From Acidobacteriota bacterium (GTDB lineage: Bacteria > Acidobacteriota > Thermoanaerobaculia > Multivoradales > JAHEKO01): 9,501 nucleotides of DNA. Position 1 is the stretch's first letter, and every line of letters begins with the position of its first letter. The stretch is from positions 1 to 9,501 of the forward strand of contig JAOTZA010000118.1 in the NCBI GenBank assembly GCA_029861655.1, given 5' to 3'. Below, one piece after another: positions 5,668 to 9,501 of the stretch. The position numbers and the translations under genes were made by a program. The notes below the pieces were generated by a model. It was not told the origin of the DNA and made no database searches. It worked only from the letters and a program-made list of their open reading frames with translations.

Positions 5668-7294
5668 GGAGTTTGAACTGGAGAGAGCCAAACAAGAAGT
5701 CGTCCGAAGTCGGCAGTTGGAGTTGCCCAACGCCTCCGATCTCCTGCTGGGAGCACTGATCGGCGCCTTGGCCTTCTGGGTGGAGCCTGGCTCCGTGAAG
5801 AGCGCGGTCCTCGTTCTACTTGGAATGTTCGCGTTGCTGTGGCGAAGGTCAGGAGGGGCGGGAACTGAGCGGGACCGTACACGTCTCATTGTCCTCCTGG
5901 CCATGGCTTCTCTGGTCCTGGCCGGCGGCCGTCAGACCGCGACCTTTGTAACGACTCAAAAGGTTCGGGTCTGGAATGTCTACCACTACTACTTGGGCGC
6001 GAAGTACTTCGAGGAGCTCGGCTACACCGACCTATATGACGCCACCTTGCGCGCCGATCGAGAGGGCAGGGACTACTGGCGAGACATCGATCGAGTCCGG
6101 GACCTCATCACTTACGAAGTGGTAGACCGGGACAAAACGGAAATCGCCTTTGATCCCTCGGATTCGTTTTCTCCCGAACGCTGGCGCGACTTCCGTCAGG
6201 ATGTCGAAGCTCTTTCCGGCCAGCGGTCTCCGGCCCGGTGGAAGGGGATCTTCCGAGACCGGGGCTTCAACGCGAGTCCGGTCTGGGTCGTCGTGGGCTC
6301 GACGCTTGCTAATCTCGCACCCACCGATCGTCCGCTGGCTTTGAAATTCCTGTGCAGCCTGGATCTACCTCTCCTGGTCGCGACGTTCTGGCTCCTCCTG
6401 CATGTGTTCGGTCTCCGGCAGGCCAGCCTCGTGTTGCTTCTCTTGACCTCGAGCCCGGTCAACGCCAATCGCTTTGTGGGTGGATTTCTGCAGTATGACT
6501 GGTTTTGCGCGGTCGCCTTGGCAGTGTGTTTCTACAGGATGCACAAGCCTAAGCTTGCCGCTTTCTTGATGGCGTATGCGGTCTTGACGCGCGTCTTCCC
6601 TTTGCTCTTCGTACTCGCGGGGCTGCTCCCGATCTTGTGGAAGTGGTGGACCACACGTCGTCCGCCGCTCCGGGAACGACACTTCCTGGTCGCCTTTCTG
6701 GGTTGGTGCGCGCTTTTACTTGCCCTCAGCCTGTTTAACGGGAGAGGTGTGGGCGGCTGGCGCGAGTTCGTAGCCAACATCACGACTCACAAGCAGCATC
6801 ACGTGTTTGGCGAGCGACGGGTTGGCCTTCAGTTCCTGTTCACGCACAAGCTTGGCAGTTTCGACACGGATGAGAGTGTCCGAGAGCGGGAAAAGACCTT
6901 CGAGGACCAGCACGGCTTCTATCTGGCTGGTGCGGCGGCCATGATGGTCGTTTTTCTTATAGTCGCTCGAAAGCAGACACCGTGGGACGCTCAGATTCTA
7001 GGGCTCGTGCCGGTGTTCGCTCTTCTCGTGACCTCGCGCTACTACTGGTCGTACCTTGCGCTCATACCGCTCGTCGGGTGGAGGCGGGGGCCGCCCTTGA
7101 ACAACGCGCGCCGGCTCGGTGCTGGGCAGCTGGCGCTCTTTGCGACCTTCTACCTGTACGATGCTCTCGGGGGCGGAACCTACTCGACCTACGTGGTGTT
7201 CAACATCTCGCTGGCGGCGTATCTGCTCTTTGTGCTGGTGGAGAAGGCCTTCGCAAGGCCTGCAACGAGTCGCGCAGCAACAGGTTCTTCCTAG
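5621..7294 (+). CDS. polytopic membrane protein, probable GT-C/GT87-like glycosyltransferase
   Basis: The 557-residue product has roughly 11-13 hydrophobic segments, e.g. DLLLGALIGALAFWV, KSAVLVLLGMFALLW and a run of them from about 240 to the C-terminus. A large soluble loop lies between about 108 and 225. That loop opens with VRVWNVYHYYLGAKYFEELG (115-134) and GYTDLYDA, a motif seen in uncharacterised multi-spanning glycosyltransferase-like proteins. The aromatic-rich segment and acidic residues after the first membrane spans fit a GT-C enzyme using a lipid-linked sugar at the outer face of the membrane, but no catalytic Asp can be fixed. Start GTG 5621 has GGGAG five bases upstream; the first about 35 residues are not hydrophobic, so a later start is possible. 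It stands 149 bases ahead of a GT-B glycosyltransferase gene on the same strand, supporting a glycan-assembly role. It is divergent from the polyaspartate gene. Membrane protein certain; enzyme class likely. Confidence 0.7.
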   Translation: MQLEGCAAGRPPLPCREFELERAKQEVVRSRQLELPNASDLLLGALIGALAFWVEPGSVKSAVLVLLGMFALLWRRSGGAGTERDRTRLIVLLAMASLVLAGGRQTATFVTTQKVRVWNVYHYYLGAKYFEELGYTDLYDATLRADREGRDYWRDIDRVRDLITYEVVDRDKTEIAFDPSDSFSPERWRDFRQDVEALSGQRSPARWKGIFRDRGFNASPVWVVVGSTLANLAPTDRPLALKFLCSLDLPLLVATFWLLLHVFGLRQASLVLLLLTSSPVNANRFVGGFLQYDWFCAVALAVCFYRMHKPKLAAFLMAYAVLTRVFPLLFVLAGLLPILWKWWTTRRPPLRERHFLVAFLGWCALLLALSLFNGRGVGGWREFVANITTHKQHHVFGERRVGLQFLFTHKLGSFDTDESVREREKTFEDQHGFYLAGAAAMMVVFLIVARKQTPWDAQILGLVPVFALLVTSRYYWSYLALIPLVGWRRGPPLNNARRLGAGQLALFATFYLYDALGGGTYSTYVVFNISLAAYLLFVLVEKAFARPATSRAATGSS

Positions 7295-7443
7295 AGTTTC
7301 AGCGCCGGAAGTCTCGGACCTCGCGGGTTGGCCGCGGGAAACAAGAGTCAAGCCGTGGTTCGCACGGGCCTTCATGCTGCGTTCATGCCGGGCTGATTAG
7401 CTTGGTGTCGAGGGGCGAGTAGAGGACACGATGAAAGACTCCC

Positions 7444-8658
7444 ATGAACGACACCAGATGCGACCGGGCACCTTCGGTTACCAGATCTAGCGGTCTTCGG
7501 TTTCTCCTTTACGGACACGATTCGTGGGGGCTGGGACACCTTCGCCGCAACCTGAACGTAGCGACGGCGTTGACCTCGACGTTTCCCGCATCCGATGCCC
7601 TGGTGGTGACCGGCAGCCCATGTTCGACGCACTTCTCGATCCCGAGCAACGTCGACTTGGTCAAGCTCCCTGCGGTGACCAAGGGCGTCGAGGGTCGTTA
7701 CGAGCCTCGGACCCTTTCGTGCTCACTCGAGGGACTGGTCGAGCTGCGGCGCCGCATTCTGCTCGAGACTTTTCGCGCCTTCCGTCCGCACCTCGTGATC
7801 GTCGATCACCAAGTGGCGGGATTCAAGGGTGAAGTGCTGGATCTTCTGCGAGAGGCGAAGGCGAGTGGTGTTCGGACTATCCTGGGCCTGCGCGACATCA
7901 TCGATTCACCGGCGGCTGTGGCCCGCGACTGGAGCTCGCCGGGTTGCCGTTGGGCACTCTGCAAGGGCTACGATCGGGTCTGCGTGTACGGCGATGAGAC
8001 GGTGTTCGATTCTCGTCGCCACTACCCGCTGCTGTCTCGACTCGGCGATCGGCTCGAATTCACCGGCTATGTGGTTCGCCCCGAGAAGCCGAGGCGTCTG
8101 AAGCCGCTGCCGTGTCTGCGGCCTCGCGTATTGGTGACGACAGGAGGGGGCGAGGACGGTGCCGGCCGGATCGCCACCTACCTCGAAGCTCTGGCGCTCG
8201 GCCGGAGTCGCTGGGACAGCACGATCCTGACCGGACCCTTGCTGAGTGCGAGGGAAGCTCGGGGGATCAAGCGTCGGGCGCGACCGCTGGGAGTCGTAGA
8301 TGTGCGGCGCTTTCACGCCGACCTGCCGCGACTCCTGCAGGATGCGGATGCGGTGGTCTCGATGGCGGGCTACAACACGTCCGCGGAGATACTCCAAAGC
8401 GGCAAACCCGCAGTCTTTCTACCCCGAACCGTACCTCGGCGCGAACAGGAGATTCGTGCCGGCCACCTGGCCCGGCTCGGCCTGGCCGCCAGCCTGGTCG
8501 ATCCAAAGCCCACAGAACTCCTCCGGAGCGTCGAGAAGGCCTTGACCAAGAAGCTACTTCCCGAGAGTCGCCCTCGTCTAAACGGACGTGAACGGATGTG
8601 CGAGATCGTCCACAAAGTGCTGTCGCCGGCGCCACGCCGCCTTTCTGTTTCCGCTTGA
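7444..8658 (+). CDS. MurG/COG4671-like GT-B glycosyltransferase
   Basis: This 404-residue soluble protein has the two-lobed GT-B layout. The N-lobe has YGHDSWGLGHLRRN (23-36), the glycine-rich GxGHLRR acceptor loop typical of the predicted glycosyltransferases of COG4671, related to MurG/GT28. HLVIVDHQVAGFKGE follows (about 119-133). The C-lobe has VLVTTGGGEDGAG (229-241), then DADAVVSMAGYNTSAEI (300-316), GKPAVFLPR and REQEIRAGHLARLGL (333-347). The last two sets form the usual nucleotide-sugar binding site. It probably transfers a hexose or amino-sugar from an activated nucleotide donor to a membrane or soluble acceptor in the cytoplasm; the exact sugar is not readable. The start ATG 7444 has only a distant GAGGAC; another ATG at 7431 is out of frame and opens only 19 codons. 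A GT4 gene follows after 26 bases, pointing to an operon. Confidence 0.85.
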   Translation: MNDTRCDRAPSVTRSSGLRFLLYGHDSWGLGHLRRNLNVATALTSTFPASDALVVTGSPCSTHFSIPSNVDLVKLPAVTKGVEGRYEPRTLSCSLEGLVELRRRILLETFRAFRPHLVIVDHQVAGFKGEVLDLLREAKASGVRTILGLRDIIDSPAAVARDWSSPGCRWALCKGYDRVCVYGDETVFDSRRHYPLLSRLGDRLEFTGYVVRPEKPRRLKPLPCLRPRVLVTTGGGEDGAGRIATYLEALALGRSRWDSTILTGPLLSAREARGIKRRARPLGVVDVRRFHADLPRLLQDADAVVSMAGYNTSAEILQSGKPAVFLPRTVPRREQEIRAGHLARLGLAASLVDPKPTELLRSVEKALTKKLLPESRPRLNGRERMCEIVHKVLSPAPRRLSVSA

Positions 8659-8670
8659 AGACTCAGAACC

Positions 8671-8676
8671 GGAGGT
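8671..8676 (+). promoter_or_regulatory. strong ribosome binding site of the GT4 gene
   Basis: GGAGGT lies eight bases before ATG 8685 and fixes the start of the right-edge glycosyltransferase gene within the 26-base gap after the preceding stop. Confidence 0.75.
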
Positions 8677-8684
8677 CACCTCGA

Positions 8685-9501
8685 ATGCGTGTCGGCTACG
8701 TTCTGAAGCGATACCCACGGTATTCCGAGACGTTCATAGTCAATGAGATCCTGGCGCACGAGTCGGCTGGATTGGAGGTCGAGATCTTTGCGCTACGGCA
8801 TCCCAACGACCAACACTTTCAAGATTCGATCGCCCGAGTTCGAGCCCCAGTGCGATACCTGGCCGCGACGGACCTTCGAACAGTCCGGTTCTGGTCGGAG
8901 CTGAAGGAGGTTTCTCGCCAGCCCGGTAGTGCCGGGTTTCTCGAATCCGCTCGCCGTGAGACGGCCCAAGAGGTCTACCAGGCGATACGGCTCGCGAAGG
9001 TGGTGACCGCGCGAGGCATAGACCAGCTGCACGCACATTTCGCGACCTCTGCGACTACGGTGGCGCGGCTGGCGGCTCACCTGGCCGACATACCGTACAG
9101 CTTCACGACCCATGCGAAAGACATCTTTCATGAAGATGTCGACCCGGAGGACTACCGGAGGAAGCTGGAAGAAGCGGCAGGAGTGGTCACGGTTAGCAAC
9201 TACAACCGTCGATACTTACTAGAGCGTTACGGCCAGGCGGCGTCTCACGTCGAGCGCATCTACAACGGGATGCACCTCGACCGCTTCTCGTACGAGTCCC
9301 CGCTCGACCGACCCCGATCGATCGTCGCAGTCGGCCGGCTGGTCGAGAAGAAGGGCTTCGCTGACCTGATCGAGGCCTGTGCGATTCTCACCGGTCGCGG
9401 ATATCAGTTCCGATGCCAGATTGTCGGCAGCGGCGAGTTGCGAAAAGAACTCGCCGCCCGGATTTCTAGTCTCGGGTTGAACGAGACGGTAACTCTCACG
9501 G
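8685..9501 (+). CDS. GT4-family glycosyltransferase, partial (runs off right edge)
   Basis: The open frame gives 272 residues with no stop before the window ends. It begins MRVGYVLKRYPRYSETFIVN, the usual start of the colanic-acid/exopolysaccharide (WcaL-type) GT4 branch, where SETF lies in the first acceptor loop. Further motifs are HAHFATSATTVARLAA (116-131), a SFTTHAKDIF segment, VVTVSN and IYNGMHLDRF (192-201). The C-lobe then shows VAVGRLVEKKGFADLIEA (about 214-231) and IVGSGELR. These last motifs bind the nucleotide-sugar phosphate. GT4 enzymes are retaining transferases acting in the cytoplasm on lipid-linked glycans. The typical length is near 400, so the E-x7-E region is expected just past the edge. 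With the two genes upstream it makes a glycan-synthesis run. Confidence 0.9.
   Translation, partial: MRVGYVLKRYPRYSETFIVNEILAHESAGLEVEIFALRHPNDQHFQDSIARVRAPVRYLAATDLRTVRFWSELKEVSRQPGSAGFLESARRETAQEVYQAIRLAKVVTARGIDQLHAHFATSATTVARLAAHLADIPYSFTTHAKDIFHEDVDPEDYRRKLEEAAGVVTVSNYNRRYLLERYGQAASHVERIYNGMHLDRFSYESPLDRPRSIVAVGRLVEKKGFADLIEACAILTGRGYQFRCQIVGSGELRKELAARISSLGLNETVTLT

Noticed and set aside
6982..7422. 146-residue plus-strand frame bridging the membrane protein end and the gap before the GT-B gene
   Set aside because: Off-frame overlap with a clear membrane protein; Arg/Gly/Ser-rich and without motif.

Overview
The window looks like bacterial DNA of fairly high G+C content. Gene style (FmdB-type and SEC-C zinc proteins, envelope lipoproteins, a cohesin-like secreted protein, glycosyltransferases) would fit an uncultured, envelope-rich Gram-negative such as a Myxococcota/'deltaproteobacterial' or Acidobacteriota-type genome. 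That placement is inference from gene content only; no phylogenetic marker is complete here.

There are two domains with a clear junction near position 1702. The left part (about 1-1701) reads as the end of an integrated plasmid-like element. It holds a degenerate FmdB-like gene at the left edge (minus strand, 1-305), a cluster of three iteron-like direct repeats (442-516), and a full-length RepA_C-type plasmid replication initiator (minus, 544-1455). An A+T-rich leader follows, then a 3' half of a tRNA-Arg(ACG) gene (1651-1701) with no 5' half. A 3' tRNA half without its 5' half is the classic remnant left at the far end of an element inserted into a tRNA gene by a tyrosine recombinase, which places the element to the left. 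Immediately beyond it (1702-1846) is a truncated N-terminus of an integrase-core transposase.

The right part (about 2050-9501) carries cell-envelope and glycan genes. A 615-residue lipoprotein with a C-terminal alpha/alpha-toroid-like region (2050-3897) is followed closely by a small SEC-C zinc-motif protein (3924-4130). Convergent to these is a secreted cohesin-like protein ending in 57 consecutive aspartates (4244-5449, minus), with a clear intrinsic terminator just after it (4187-4220). Divergent from that gene is a rightward run of three glycan genes: a polytopic glycosyltransferase-like membrane protein (5621-7294), a MurG/COG4671-like GT-B glycosyltransferase (7444-8658), and a GT4 glycosyltransferase that runs off the right edge (8685-9501).

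The three rightward genes probably build or assemble an extracellular or surface glycan. The lipoprotein and the polyacidic secreted protein may act at the same surface, but the sequence does not show a functional link. No stretch over 300 bases lacks a gene or recognisable element. The gaps 306-543 (iterons), 1456-1650 (repA leader/att arm), 1847-2049, 5450-5620 and 7295-7443 are short; what can be seen in them is listed.
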